This document shows, piece by piece, positions 26,931-36,643 of a stretch of DNA of 64,000 bases; within the stretch, counting starts at the first letter, position 1; each line of letters opens with the position of its first letter. Origin of the DNA: Paenibacillus hexagrammi (GTDB lineage: Bacteria > Bacillota > Bacilli > Paenibacillales > NBRC-103111); the NCBI RefSeq assembly GCF_021513275.1, contig NZ_CP090978.1, positions 3,844,001 through 3,908,000 of the forward strand, written 5' to 3'. Under the pieces are notes generated by a model. That model was not told the DNA's origin. It did not search any database and saw only the letters and a list, made by a program, of their open reading frames with translations. Position numbers and translations under genes: made by a program.

Positions 26931-28276
26931 AAATGAAGGATTACATTCGCCTTGGCTGGGACCAGCTTCAGCGTCGAAAGGTCGTCACTATGCTCTGCGC
27001 CGTCGGGATCGCCATTGGTTCAGCGTCCATTATGGTCGCACTTGCCTTTGGGGAGTCCATCCAGCACTACAGTCAGCAGCAGATGAGCTACTATTTGAAA
27101 ACTGACGAAATCACAATCATGGATTCATCGGGTGACCCCAGCGGACAAGCAAAAGTGACAGAGCCAAAGCTCGCTCTTATCCGAACATTTCCTCATGTCA
27201 AAGCTGTAGCAAGCTTTCAGGAGCTCCCTCCTTTCGAATTTACCGTCGACAACGGCAGACTAGGCAATCTGCAACTAATAGCAACGGAACTGGATACACT
27301 GGAAGCGTTCGATTCCACCTTTCAACAAGGAGGTCCATCTGGGCAAGAGAACAGCATTATTTTGAGCTACGGTGCTACACTCGGCATCATGGATGAAAAA
27401 ACACTCAAGATACGCGACCAATTAACGAGACAGCGGCCAACGAAAGAAACGATGGATACGTTAGATAAAATGAATGCCATCCCTTATCCTTTGTATCAAA
27501 AGCAGCTTATTCTTAAACCGGTCACGATGCGTGGACCCGCAGATAACGCGGATGACACTGCTTCGCAAAAGGTCGAAATCCCCATACGAGTGGCGGGAGT
27601 ATTGAAGAAGCCGGAAGGACTGCCTGACTATATGATCTCGGGAAATAAGCGTGCTTATGTTTCTCCCGACATGGGACGCCGAATGCTGGAAATGATGAAC
27701 CAGGCCACCGGGAATACGGCTGTGTACTCCGAGGTCAAAGTAAAAGTAGACAGCAGCACAAACGTCAAGCAAGTCGAAGACCTGATTAAGAAGCTCCATC
27801 TGCAGACGCAATCGAACTTATATCAAGAAGATCGCATGAAGGGTGAATTTGTCATTGTCCGCTTACTATTAACTGGCGTAGGACTATTTGTGCTGTTCGT
27901 AGCCTCGATATCCATTGTTGTCGCGATGACCATGTCAACACATCAGAGAAGGCGGCAAATCGGCATTATGAAGGTGTTAGGTGCGAATTTAAAGCAAATC
28001 CGTAACATGTTCATTGTCGAGTCCTCCCTGCTAGGTATGCTTGGCGGTCTCGCAGGCATCGTCCTCACTTACTGGGTGATATGGGGCATTAATTTGATCA
28101 TCATCAAATTCGATGGCAGCAATTCTTCGGGCAGAGAGGCGCAAATTTTATTTATCAGCCTTTGGATCCTGCCTGTCGGCATGTTCTTTGCCATATTAAC
28201 CGGCGTCTTATCCGGTCTATATCCGGCTGTAAAAGCCTCCCGAACGGATGCGCTGACCGCCATTAAACGAGAATAG
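26927..28276 (+). CDS. ABC transporter permease (MacB/FtsX type)
   Basis: This 449-residue permease has one N-terminal helix (VVTMLCAVGIAIGSASIMVAL), a large extracytoplasmic domain (residues about 45-300) and three C-terminal helices, the standard MacB layout with FtsX domain. The hallmark RRRQIGIMKVLGA lies just after helix 2. It overlaps the ATPase gene by four bases. Confidence 0.94.
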   Translation: MKMKDYIRLGWDQLQRRKVVTMLCAVGIAIGSASIMVALAFGESIQHYSQQQMSYYLKTDEITIMDSSGDPSGQAKVTEPKLALIRTFPHVKAVASFQELPPFEFTVDNGRLGNLQLIATELDTLEAFDSTFQQGGPSGQENSIILSYGATLGIMDEKTLKIRDQLTRQRPTKETMDTLDKMNAIPYPLYQKQLILKPVTMRGPADNADDTASQKVEIPIRVAGVLKKPEGLPDYMISGNKRAYVSPDMGRRMLEMMNQATGNTAVYSEVKVKVDSSTNVKQVEDLIKKLHLQTQSNLYQEDRMKGEFVIVRLLLTGVGLFVLFVASISIVVAMTMSTHQRRRQIGIMKVLGANLKQIRNMFIVESSLLGMLGGLAGIVLTYWVIWGINLIIIKFDGSNSSGREAQILFISLWILPVGMFFAILTGVLSGLYPAVKASRTDALTAIKRE

Positions 28277-28289
28277 GAGATCCAAAGCA

Positions 28290-29393
28290 ATGAAGAAAAA
28301 GAAAATCTGGGTACCGCTGATATCAGCCGTTGTTCTATGCGGGATCAGCAGTGCCTTATACATATTCAGCCACCCTAAGGGGATCCATGAGCAATCACCC
28401 GATCAAGCAGGTAATCCATCGCAGCTAGAATTCAAAGTTACGAAAGAGGATTTGGTTAGCAGTGTAGAGGTGAACGGCAAATCCTCCTACGAAAAAGAAA
28501 CAAGAATTTATGCTCCTTTTACAGGAGAAATTAAATCCTGGCACGTATCGGAGGGCTCCCAAGTCAAAAAAGGTGAGCCTATGTTTGAATTGGATGCTCT
28601 ACCACTGCTGAGTGAAATCTCGGATCTGCAAATGAGCATGAAGAAACAGCAGTTGGAAGCAGATCTAGCTGATTTTAAAGCCGGAGCGGATTCCTACGGC
28701 GACACTTCTTCGGGAGCAGGCTCCATTAGCGAATCCGAAGCAAGACAGCGCTACGCAGATTCTGAGGGGCGCAAGCTGCAAGAGCAGCTCAGCGCGATCA
28801 ATCTGGATTCCGCGGAGCTCCAGCTAAAGAAGAAGCAAGAAAAGGTGAAGCAAGCGGCCTTCCTAGCTCCGGATGACGGCATCTTCCTATTTGACGATTC
28901 CACGAAAATTCCGCAATCCGTGGAAGAAAGCGTCCGCATTGGAAAGATTGTGGATCTTACCAAGCTTCAGCTCGTATGCACCGTCGGCGAATATGACGTG
29001 TTCCGAATCAAGCCTGACATGCCTGTTGAAGTGAAGGTGGATGCGCTCAAGCAAATGAAGCTGCAAGGTAAGGTCGAGAAGGTCTCCAAATTTGCCAAAT
29101 CCGGAACGGATCAAGGGTCCGCCTCCGCTCAATTTGAAGTCACCATTTCTCTGGAGCCCAACGATCAGCTAATCGCAGGTCTCAGCTTATCCGGCACCAT
29201 CGAAACTGAGAAAAAAACCGGAGCTATCGTCGTTCCCACACTGGCTATCCAGCAGGAAAAGGACAGCTACTATGTCATGGTAAAAACTGAACAAGGCATA
29301 GAAAGACGGGATATTGAGATGGGACTTGAGACTCCAGAGAAGACAGAGGTACTCAAAGGATTAAGCGAGGGAGATACGGTTGTGCTGCAGTAG
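28290..29393 (+). CDS. Exporter adaptor (membrane fusion protein, HlyD family)
   Basis: This 367-residue protein has an N-terminal membrane anchor (VPLISAVVLCGISSALYIF), a lipoyl-like half motif (YAPFTGEIKSWHVSEGSQVKKGEPM in the sequence around residues 75-100), a helical hairpin (about 105-190), and a beta-barrel domain ending in LSEGDTVVLQ. It follows the permease by 13 bases and completes the ABC exporter. In Gram-positive cells such adaptors assist substrate release rather than contact an outer-membrane channel. Confidence 0.9.
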   Translation: MKKKKIWVPLISAVVLCGISSALYIFSHPKGIHEQSPDQAGNPSQLEFKVTKEDLVSSVEVNGKSSYEKETRIYAPFTGEIKSWHVSEGSQVKKGEPMFELDALPLLSEISDLQMSMKKQQLEADLADFKAGADSYGDTSSGAGSISESEARQRYADSEGRKLQEQLSAINLDSAELQLKKKQEKVKQAAFLAPDDGIFLFDDSTKIPQSVEESVRIGKIVDLTKLQLVCTVGEYDVFRIKPDMPVEVKVDALKQMKLQGKVEKVSKFAKSGTDQGSASAQFEVTISLEPNDQLIAGLSLSGTIETEKKTGAIVVPTLAIQQEKDSYYVMVKTEQGIERRDIEMGLETPEKTEVLKGLSEGDTVVLQ

Positions 29394-29457
29394 CGACTGT
29401 CTTATAATAAGGAGGATGTCTTAGTACCAAGTAATAATCCCGAAGGCGGTTGCATGA

Positions 29458-30109
29458 ATGACGAACTATACTGATTTTAAACAAATTGTGCTGGACCGGC
29501 GCAGCATACGCAATTTTACTGAGCAGGATGTCTCACTCGAGGATATCCATGAGATCATCGATTGCGCAAGATTCGCACCCAGCGATACCAATTCGCAAAC
29601 GTGGAAATTCATTGTGATACGTAATAAAGCAAAAATCAAGCACATCGAACAGCTTACCTGGGATCAGCTTCATCAGAAGGCTGCAGCTGCCGAGCAGCAA
29701 GGCTTAAGCAGAGAAGCGCGTATGCTGGTGCGGTCATTCGGCCCCTATGCCACAGCCTTTTCCGATGCGCCTGTGCTCATCGTGTGTCTTGCCACGCCGT
29801 ATGAATCCAAGTTCCGCGAGAAGATCTTCGACCCGATCGCTCTCGTCGGAGATGAAGTTTGGGCTGAAGAGGGAATTGAAGAGCTCCTGCCTGGCTGCTC
29901 AAAATTTAATGCTTGCCGCGCATGCCAGAGGGCTTGCTACGTGTCCCATGACCGGCCCAGTTCTATTGGCTCAGGATCAAATGAGAGCCTACCTGGATAT
30001 TCCGGAACAGTTCCAAATCAATATGGTTATCTCACTTGGCCATCCGAAGGAGCAGCCTGGTACGATGCCGCGGAAACCAATTGAAGACGTTCTTGTTGTT
30101 GTCGATTAA
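29458..30109 (+). CDS. Nitroreductase family protein, frameshifted
   Basis: This FMN-dependent oxidoreductase has about 216 residues. The flavin-binding N-terminus (RRSIRNF, then ARFAPSDTNSQTWKFIVI) is in the first frame; near 29878 GAAGAGC has one base too many, after which SSCLAAQNLMLAAHARGLATC and QFQINMVISLGHPKE complete the fold. GAAGGCGG precedes the ATG. It probably reduces nitro or quinone compounds with NAD(P)H, but the natural substrate is unknown. Confidence 0.9.
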
Positions 30110-30124
30110 TCCACTAACGTTACA

Positions 30125-30155
30125 AAGGCGCGAGTTCTTACGCAACTTGCGCCTT
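30125..30155 (+). terminator. Terminator after the nitroreductase gene
   Basis: AAGGCGC-GAGTT pairs with AACTT-GCGCCTT, then CTATTTTG. Confidence 0.7.
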
Positions 30156-30176
30156 CTATTTTGTTACATCATGCAA

Positions 30177-30212
30177 AAAAGACAGCCCCGATTTGAATCG
30201 GAACTGTCTTTT
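30177..30212. terminator. Terminator after the cold shock gene
   Basis: AAAAGACAG...CCGATT pairs with AATCGG...CTGTCTTTT. On the minus strand T6 follows, downstream of the cold shock gene; the plus side also ends in TTTT. Confidence 0.8.
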
Positions 30213-30258
30213 ACTTTTTGTGCTATGACACTATTTATAAGTGGGAGATCCCCTAATC

Positions 30259-30456
30259 TTATAATTTGGTGACGTTAGCTGCTTGAGGGCCGCGGTTACC
30301 TTGAGTGATATCGAACTCAACTTCTTGGCCTTCTTCTAGAGTTTTGAATCCTTCGCCTTGGATTGCGGAGAAGTGAACGAATACATCGTCTCCACCATCA
30401 ACTTGAATGAATCCGTAACCTTTTTCTGCGTTAAACCATTTTACTGTACCTTTCAA
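30259..30456 (-). CDS. Cold shock protein (CspA/CspB family)
   Basis: This 65-residue single-domain RNA chaperone has both RNA-binding motifs, KGYGFIQV and VFVHFSAI. It begins with a TTG codon 8 bases after AGGAGG. The leader holds a CGCCAT/ATGGCG hairpin just upstream of the ribosome site, which may influence translation. It has its own promoter and terminator. Confidence 0.96.
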   Translation of the reverse strand: MKGTVKWFNAEKGYGFIQVDGGDDVFVHFSAIQGEGFKTLEEGQEVEFDITQGNRGPQAANVTKL

Positions 30457-30501
30457 GTGAACAACCTCCTAAAAATATCGCCATCTATGGCGAATAACAA
30501 A

Positions 30502-30530
30502 ATTATATCACCATCGGTCCTATAAATCAA
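30502..30530 (-). promoter_or_regulatory. Promoter of the cold shock gene
   Basis: TTGATT and TATAAT with 17-base spacing on the minus strand. Confidence 0.75.
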
Positions 30531-30581
30531 CTTACAAAACCGAATCGGCGCCGCATTTCAACGACTCTACGGGTAATGTAT

Positions 30582-31298
30582 TCAGCATCCTGGAGCTTTG
30601 TCAATAGACAGGTAAAACTTTGAACCAGGGAGAAATGGAAGCTCTGAAATATTGCGCTGAACAATACAGCCGGACTGGCTAATTTCAGCCATTAAATCCT
30701 CCATACGACTGTATTCTTTGGTCTGGAAATTAAGAAGCGGATAAATTCGAACCTGCCCTCCAGGCTTACAAACACGTACTAATTCCTGCAAAGCGCGGAG
30801 ATGAAAGTCGTAATCGAACTGTTCCTCGTACAAGAACAGAAAATGACTGCAAAGCACCAGTTCAAACGAATCATGATCGAAAGGAAGCTCAGGAAGCATG
30901 GCCGCATGATACCTGCCCGAAGCATCAGGAGCTCCAAAATCTTGAAGAAATAAATCAAGAGCGACTTCCCTGCCCGCTTTATGACGAGCTACGGACCCGT
31001 AATACTCCCAGTTATATACATTAGTCAGTTTTTCCATTTTAGCGGCAACCACTTCAATCTCTAGCTTGCCGGTATGTTCAATTTCACTGAGTGTCTTGGC
31101 GTACATGGGATCAGCAGCCTCAGCGAATATCCCTAATTTCCGGGCTTCAGCTGTAAATGAGGATGCTCCTCCTGATACGTCAAGGACTCTTTTCCCTGCC
31201 AGTTGCTCCGTACGTAACACGAACATTTTCTCGTATTCCGAATAGGAACGCGAGGTCACAGCTACCCCTGCTTGCTCATAATAACGTTGTTCTTGCAT
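30582..31298 (-). CDS. SAM-dependent methyltransferase, class I
   Basis: This 238-residue protein has the SAM-binding motif I (RVLDVSGGASSFTAEA), the acidic end of the next strand, and the post-motif strand FELVLCSHFLFLY with VCKPGGQVRIYPL. It belongs to the class I methyltransferase fold, but the target cannot be told. GAGGAGAG precedes the ATG. It is a single-gene unit on the minus strand. Confidence 0.83.
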   Translation of the reverse strand: MQEQRYYEQAGVAVTSRSYSEYEKMFVLRTEQLAGKRVLDVSGGASSFTAEARKLGIFAEAADPMYAKTLSEIEHTGKLEIEVVAAKMEKLTNVYNWEYYGSVARHKAGREVALDLFLQDFGAPDASGRYHAAMLPELPFDHDSFELVLCSHFLFLYEEQFDYDFHLRALQELVRVCKPGGQVRIYPLLNFQTKEYSRMEDLMAEISQSGCIVQRNISELPFLPGSKFYLSIDKAPGC

Positions 31299-31576
31299 GT
31301 CTCATCTCTCCTCTACTCTTCTGACTCTTCTCAGCTCTACTGCTACTTGGTTTAGATCATCAATCTGATCTTAACTAGTCTCATATCCCCCTCCTCTTTT
31401 GGAAGGGCTTGGAAGGATTTTATCACCCTTTTCAAGCTGTGGCAAGAAAAAATCATCATAAGCTCAAGTGATTCGATTTGCGAACATGGGAAGAAACATG
31501 TAGACTTCAGAGTAGAAGGCGCACAGAATCGAAGCGGCGTCCATATACAAACTGAATACAAAGCGGGGTTTTGCAA

Positions 31577-31822
31577 TTGTCCAATCCAGGATTTAAAAAA
31601 CATGTGATTTACAAAAAAGATAAGTGGAATATGTTGAATGTAGAAGTGCAGGGCACTAAGATCGTACTGACGGAAATCTCCGACCAATGGGGCGAAGAGT
31701 GTCATACATTCCTAGGCAGACCGGCCATGATGCAGTGGGCGAACGAGCGGTTTGCTAAGGAACGCTTTGATGGAACGGAAGAAGAGCGTCAAGCAATCAT
31801 GGATGCATTCGATCAGGTCTGA
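31577..31822 (+). CDS. Hypothetical protein, 81 residues
   Basis: This is a small cytoplasmic protein of mixed strands and helices (HVIYKKDKWNMLNVEVQGTKI, then FLGRPAMMQWANERF). TTG 31577 is 8 bases after GCGGGG; TTG 31571 is also in frame. No domain recognised. It precedes the Mn riboswitch unit, which has its own promoter. Confidence 0.55.
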   Translation: MSNPGFKKHVIYKKDKWNMLNVEVQGTKIVLTEISDQWGEECHTFLGRPAMMQWANERFAKERFDGTEEERQAIMDAFDQV

Positions 31823-31853
31823 TTCAATCTGCTGAATATTACCAAGGAATACC

Positions 31854-31882
31854 TTGACTTGACTAGATCATGTTCATATAAT
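31854..31882 (+). promoter_or_regulatory. Promoter of the Mn riboswitch-terC transcript
   Basis: TTGACT and TATAAT with 17-base spacing. Confidence 0.8.
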
Positions 31883-31907
31883 GAACATATAAATTCATAG
31901 TCCCAAC

Positions 31908-32031
31908 TCCAAAGGGGAGTAGCTGCTACAGTAAAGTCGTCAATTCGGGTTCTCATCAAACCCCGGCTTTATTGGCAACGTTCACGTTGTTAGCAAGACC
32001 TTTGCCATTTCACTGGTAAAGGTCTTTTTTT
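31908..32031 (+). promoter_or_regulatory. yybP-ykoY manganese riboswitch with terminator
   Basis: The aptamer opens with AAAGGGGAGTAGC, the strongly conserved yybP-ykoY start, and closes with AGCAAGACC. Its 3-prime end forms the terminator AGACCTTT/AAAGGTCT (31996-32025) followed by T7. Mn(II) binding frees read-through into the TerC gene, as known for this class. Confidence 0.9.
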
Positions 32032-32112
32032 GATGGAGAAAGAGCCTTCACCAGTGAAACGGTGCCGGGCTCTATTTATTTAAACCCATCTTTTACAAAG
32101 GAGTGTTCTCGT

Positions 32113-32949
32113 ATGGAATGGTTATCAGCGGAATTTTTCACGTCACTCATCACCATTATCCTGATTGATTTGGTGCTCGCGGGAGATAACGCCATCGTCA
32201 TTGGCATGGCCGCCCGCAATCTGAAGAAAGAAACGCAGAAGATAGTTATCGTATGGGGAACCGTCGGCGCTGTGATCATCCGTGCATTAGCTACTCTAGT
32301 CGTCGTAAGCTTACTGAAAATTCCCGGACTGCTGCTAGCTGGCGGATTGGTCTTGCTGTGGATTGCTTATAAGCTGCTTGCCGAAAAGAAAGGCCACGAG
32401 CACATCGAAGCCAAGGACAGCATGGTTGCAGCCATTCGCACGATTATTGTCGCGGATGCCGTTATGGGACTCGACAATGTCATTGCCGTCGCAGGTGCCG
32501 CCCATGGCGAGTTTGCGTTAGTCGTGATCGGTCTCCTCGTATCCGTCCCCATTGTTGTATGGGGCAGCACTTTGTTCATTGCTTGGATGGATAAATTCCC
32601 ATGGATTATTTATATCGGCTCAGCTGTCTTAGCTTTAACTGCAGGCAAAATGATTACCGGCGAGTCGTTCCTTGCCCCTTTCTTCCATGAAAGCCCGCTA
32701 AGCAAATGGATGCTGATCGCATTACTGATCGCAGGTGTGCTTGCAGCTGGGAAATGGAGTAAGACCGCAGGCTACCTTGTTGAAGTGGGAGAACGCGGGC
32801 AGCTCAAGCTTCCCAAAGAATTGAGCGAGCAAGCCCGGATCGAGCCTGAAGATCAGTTCACCGTAAAAATGGATTCACGCGGCAAGCTGACCCTCGTCAA
32901 GGTAGATCCGGAGGAAGAACCCAATGATGGGATGCCGCATGCAGGCTGA
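32113..32949 (+). CDS. TerC family membrane protein, probable Mn(II) exporter
   Basis: This 278-residue TerC-type protein has the paired acidic motifs LIDLVLAGDNAIVIGMAA and VADAVMGLDNVIAVAGAA in membrane helices, the likely metal path. It resembles YkoY/MeeY-like proteins of B. subtilis, which export Mn to load secreted metalloenzymes. AAAGGAG precedes ATG 32113. A soluble C-terminal extension (about 60 residues, GYLVEVGERGQLKLPKEL onward) resembles an AbrB/SpoVT-like small beta domain, an unusual addition. Control by the upstream Mn riboswitch supports the function. Confidence 0.9.
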   Translation: MEWLSAEFFTSLITIILIDLVLAGDNAIVIGMAARNLKKETQKIVIVWGTVGAVIIRALATLVVVSLLKIPGLLLAGGLVLLWIAYKLLAEKKGHEHIEAKDSMVAAIRTIIVADAVMGLDNVIAVAGAAHGEFALVVIGLLVSVPIVVWGSTLFIAWMDKFPWIIYIGSAVLALTAGKMITGESFLAPFFHESPLSKWMLIALLIAGVLAAGKWSKTAGYLVEVGERGQLKLPKELSEQARIEPEDQFTVKMDSRGKLTLVKVDPEEEPNDGMPHAG

Positions 32950-32952
32950 AGA

Positions 32953-33890
32953 CTATTTATTTTGAGACACAAAGAAATGAAGTATGGCGGATGCTGCATC
33001 CTTGGAAGAGGCTTTCATCTGAACCTTCTGATTTCGGAATACGCCTCCACCTTCCCCATGCTCTTGATACGCTGCTCCGTTTAAAATATAGCCTTGCGGA
33101 GCTTGCAATGTATATGTGAGATGGTTAGCATCGATCAGTTTGCGGCTCGTAAATTCGGGACTGTCCTCTGCGGGAAAGCCCTGCTCTTCCGCCCAGTCCT
33201 TAAGATCGGGAAAGTAGGTGCCAATATTCGAGATTTGACAGCCTATGCAGGCGCCGTTGTCCAGATAGTTAACAAACTCCTGTGAATCGTCCGGATTCAC
33301 AAGGTCAAATGCCGATGAACCGTCGGCTCCAAAAGTGCTCGCGTCGAGATCCAATGCTTTGGAGCCAGCAGCAGCAGGCCATGCTTATTGTCTCCGGAGT
33401 TCATCCAATACGCGGCAAGCGTACTTTCTAATCCAGCGGGCAGTTCATAATCTATAGCGGGAAGCGATGATTCGGGCGACACCTGAATGGAGCTCCCTTC
33501 CTCTTCCGCGCCATAGCTTGCTTTGACACAGCGAAGAGGAAGATTTGAGACGTTCTCTCCATGCTTTAGAGTTACCGCCCCGCAATCGGTTAGAGTTCCC
33601 TCCTGAACAGACTCCTCTTGAGCGTCTGCTCTGCTAGTCGGTTGAGGCTTCTGTACAGGTGTGGAAGCCGGCGGTTGGACGACCGGTGACGAGGGGGATG
33701 TCATAGAAGGTGTGGAAGCAGGAGTTCCCGCTTCAGCCCGGGGGCCTTCTTTCGAGTCCCTCGTTGCCGGAGAAGGTGAAACCTTCACGATCGGTCGGTC
33801 AACTTGTCCACAGGCAGCAAGTGTGAATAAACCTGCGGCTGTAAGGGTGCAAAATAGCAGTTTCTTGGAGGCGATGGGCACTATTGTCAT
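32953..33890 (-). CDS. Lipoprotein of the DUF4850 type, frameshifted
   Basis: This secreted lipoprotein has about 312 residues. The lipobox is LAAC (start ATG 33890 after GGGAGA). A Ser/Pro/Thr-rich linker (about residues 35-95) leads to a globular domain with the DUF4850-like PAGLESTLAAYWMNSGDNKHG. At about 33360 CCAAAGC lacks one G; with it the reading continues LAPKALDLDASTFGADGSS. The last part includes a CIGC pair. Function unknown. It is convergent with terC, three bases apart. Confidence 0.75.
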
Positions 33891-34150
33891 GTCAGGTTCT
33901 CCCTTCATAGCTTTTATGATTACAGGATAACGTCTTGCTAATACTAACTGTTGATATAGCAAATGGAGAGCTAATTAGTAAATTCGGAGAAGCACACCGG
34001 TCTGTGAAATCTGCTAGAGCTCGGAATGGAATCTACCTGCTTGACAAACTCGATGGCTTTGTCCAGCTCAAAGACAAAAGACAAGCATGTTATTCAAGGT
34101 GGCTGCGAAGCGAAGCAAGGTCATAGAGATGCGTTTACTTATCTACGTAC
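33891..34150. other. Intergenic stretch without a recognised gene
   Basis: A 63-codon plus-strand ORF at 33935-34126 has no ribosome site and no family resemblance. I see no other element before the terminator at 34151. Confidence 0.45.
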
Positions 34151-34188
34151 AAAACGGCGATGGAAAAGAACCCTCCATTCGCCGTTTT
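34151..34188 (-). terminator. Terminator after the TPP enzyme gene
   Basis: AAAACGGCGA...TGGA pairs with TCCA...TCGCCGTTTT; T-rich on the minus strand. Confidence 0.75.
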
Positions 34189-34197
34189 GCCGTGCTG

Positions 34198-35873
34198 TTA
34201 TATCTTCGTATGCGGTACAACGGCCGGAGCTACGGACGCATCGATGATGCAAGGCTTGCGTGCGGCCAGAGCCTCGCTCAGCTGCTTCTCCAACTCGGCA
34301 CCGGTGCACGCCTTGCGCCCAGTTCCTCCACAGGCTTGTGCTAACATAGCGAAATCCGGATTCACCAGTTCGCTGCCAAGTGTCTGAAGCCCGCTTCCGG
34401 TCATCCGATTCTTCTCCATCGCATAGCAGCCGTTGTTCATGACGACCATGACGATCGGCAGACCAAGCTGTACAGCGGTCTGGAACTCCATGAGCGTCTG
34501 CACGCTGCCGCCGTCCCCGGCGATGGCGATACACTGACGCTCGGGATGCTCCAGCTGCGCTGCAATCGCAGCCGGCAGAGCGAAGCCGAGCGTCCGCCAC
34601 GTGCCAGAGATGAGAATCTCCTGGCTGCGGGCTTGAAAGATCCGGTTGAACCACAGCGTGTGGTCACCGGTGTCTACAGCAATGATCGCGTCCGGTGCGA
34701 TCACTTGACTCAGCGCGCGAATGGCGCGCTGCGGCGGCATCGGGCTGGCGTCCGCCCCCGCTTCCTGCTCCAGCTTCGCCTTCCAGGCGCCGGCCGCTTC
34801 CGCTACGCGCTGCTTCCACGCAGCGCGGTCCAGCGGCTTTGCCGCTGCGAGCTCGAGGAGCCGTGGGACGATTTGGGCCAAATCGCCCACCACACCGAGC
34901 TCGAGCTCATGCCCGATCCCCATATGTCCAGGGGATCGATCGACTTGCACAATACGCGCCTGCGTAGGCGTGTATTCGTCCGGCCACCACGTGCCGCCCA
35001 GCACGAGGATGAGATCACTCTCGGCGAGCAGGGCGCTGGACGCCTCGCTGCCGGCTTGTCCCAGACCCCCGGCGTACTGCGGGTGGTCGTTAGGAAACAG
35101 CGAGCGAGCCGTGTAGGTGGTCACGACGGCCGCCTGAACGGACTCCGCGAGCTGTTTGATTTTGTCCGCTGCGGCGTAAGCGCCCTTACCGAGCAGCAGC
35201 GTCGGTTTTGCGCAGACGTAAGTAGGCCCGCAGCCTGCACGATCACTTCATCCGGCGTCAGCATCGTCTGATCGAGATGCTTGGGATACGGCTTGACCGT
35301 ACCCTGCACTTGCTCCAAATACATAAACTTGGGGATCGACAGGTGAGAGACCTTCCCCTGCTTGGACAGCGTAAAGCACTTCTGCAGCAGCTCCGGCAGT
35401 GCATCCGGATGAGCCAGTAGCTCCGTTTGCTCCGCAATCGGATGGATCAACTGCTGTTGATTGATGTATTGCTTCGTATTGGTGCCGATAGAGGGCTCAT
35501 CGACTTGTCCGGTCAAAACAAATACCCCGGCATGGTCCATAGCAGCATCGGCCAGTCCGTTAAGCAGATTAGCAAGACCTGGACCGCTTGTCGCCATACA
35601 GACACTAACCCTGCCTGTTAGCTTCGCCTCAGCGGAGGCCATAAGCGCAGCGCTGCACTCATGCTTACAAGCCACATAAGCGATCTTGTTCTGTTTGGCC
35701 AAGGCATCCAATACAAATAAATTAGCGTCTCCGATGACACCGAAGATTCGCTTGACCCCCCATACTGCAAGCTGCTCCAGCATATATTGCACAACTGTCA
35801 AATGATCCGTTGGTTTGGTCTTATCGCTATTGACAGGCTTCTCCACAGCCTTATCCATCGTCAAAACCGTCAT
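34198..35873 (-). CDS. Thiamine-pyrophosphate enzyme (pyruvate oxidase/acetolactate synthase family), frameshifted
   Basis: This TPP-dependent enzyme has about 558 residues. The N-terminal domain has FGVIGDANLFVLDAL and the catalytic Glu in ACKHECSAALMASAEAK; the C-terminal domain has the TPP motif GDGGSVQTLMEFQ...NN. The break (about 35214) lies where CAAAACCGACG should read CAAAAACCGACG, giving QKPTLLLGKGAYAAADK. ATG 35873 follows AAGGTGA. Sequence alone does not separate pyruvate oxidase, acetolactate synthase and decarboxylase roles; no small ALS subunit is adjacent. The 3-prime half is markedly GC-rich. Confidence 0.85.
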
Positions 35874-36326
35874 GGTGCTCACCTTTTCACTACGAAGATT
35901 TGTGCCAAGAAGATGGCGCAGGTTATGTAGGTTTTCCCGATACCCTTTCGGTCATTCGGATTCCGCCGGGTGAGAACTGTCTGTCTTGATCTGACGCGAT
36001 CTAGCTCGATCTGTCTTGGTATGTCGTGGTCTGTCTCGTACTGTCGTGATCTGATCTGTCTCGGTCTATCTCGGTCTGTCTCGGTCTATCTCGTTCTATC
36101 TCGTTCTATCTCGTTCTATCTCGTTCTGTCGCAATCTTTCTCATTCTGTCTCGGTCTGTCGCGGTGGTCTTTCAAGTGGAGCGCCTGCGTTTAAAAGATG
36201 GTATCTACATCAATCAGCATACAGTTTGTGGGCAAAAAAGGATTTCCCCGTTCGGCAGCGAACCATTCCTATGACGGGAGCTTAGCCCCAGATCGTTCAT
36301 TTCCTACATAGATAAGGATGATTAGT
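35874..36326. other. Intergenic region carrying a tandem repeat
   Basis: No supported gene. The region holds the 10-base tandem repeat described separately and, at 36195-36326, AT/GC-mixed sequence without a recognised riboswitch. Confidence 0.5.
35980..36170. repeat. Decanucleotide tandem repeat
   Basis: About 19 units of 10 bases with the consensus TCTCGGTCTR. The best stretch is 36060-36130 (TCGGTCTATC, TCGGTCTGTC, TCGGTCTATC, three copies of TCGTTCTATC, TCGTTCTGTC); units decay toward the left. The period is not a multiple of 3 and the ORFs across it lack ribosome sites, so it is probably non-coding. Confidence 0.85.
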
Positions 36327-36509
36327 ATGTCTCAATCCGGTTCGATCCTCACATTTGTGATCGTTTCCTTTTGCTTAGCCGTTATTCTCATTATGAAAAA
36401 AGATACGCTGCCCTCTCAAATAAAGCGCTGGTTAGCCATTCTCGCTATTGCCATGGTCTCCATTTCATTTGTACTGGTTCTGCTCAGCTTTTTCGGGCTG
36501 GGGATGTAA
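36327..36509 (+). CDS. Small membrane protein, 60 residues
   Basis: Two membrane helices (ILTFVIVSFCLAVILIM and WLAILAIAMVSISFVLVLLS) are joined by a short basic loop. AAGGA precedes ATG 36327 by 8 bases; the in-frame ATG 36318 overlaps the site. Function unknown. Confidence 0.6.
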   Translation: MSQSGSILTFVIVSFCLAVILIMKKDTLPSQIKRWLAILAIAMVSISFVLVLLSFFGLGM

Positions 36510-36643
36510 GCGAAATTTACAAGCTTCCAGGTTTTTCTTATAATCATATTAACATAAGGTAACGGTCATACTAAGTGAAAACCATCTTATGACAGTCTTG
36601 TATAAGGCTTCTTAAGACGGAACAAACCGGGAGCGTGACCGCT

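Noticed and set aside
33935..34126. 63-codon plus-strand ORF
   Set aside because: No ribosome site, no recognised similarity, and it runs between convergent minus-strand genes.
35970..36194. Leu/Ser-rich 74-codon ORF over the decanucleotide repeat
   Set aside because: It is an artefact of the 10-base repeat; no ribosome site and no constraint on frame.
36195..36326. Possible riboswitch before the 60-residue membrane protein
   Set aside because: Some GC-rich segments (CCCCGTTCGGCAGCGAACC) could pair, but I could not match any riboswitch consensus.
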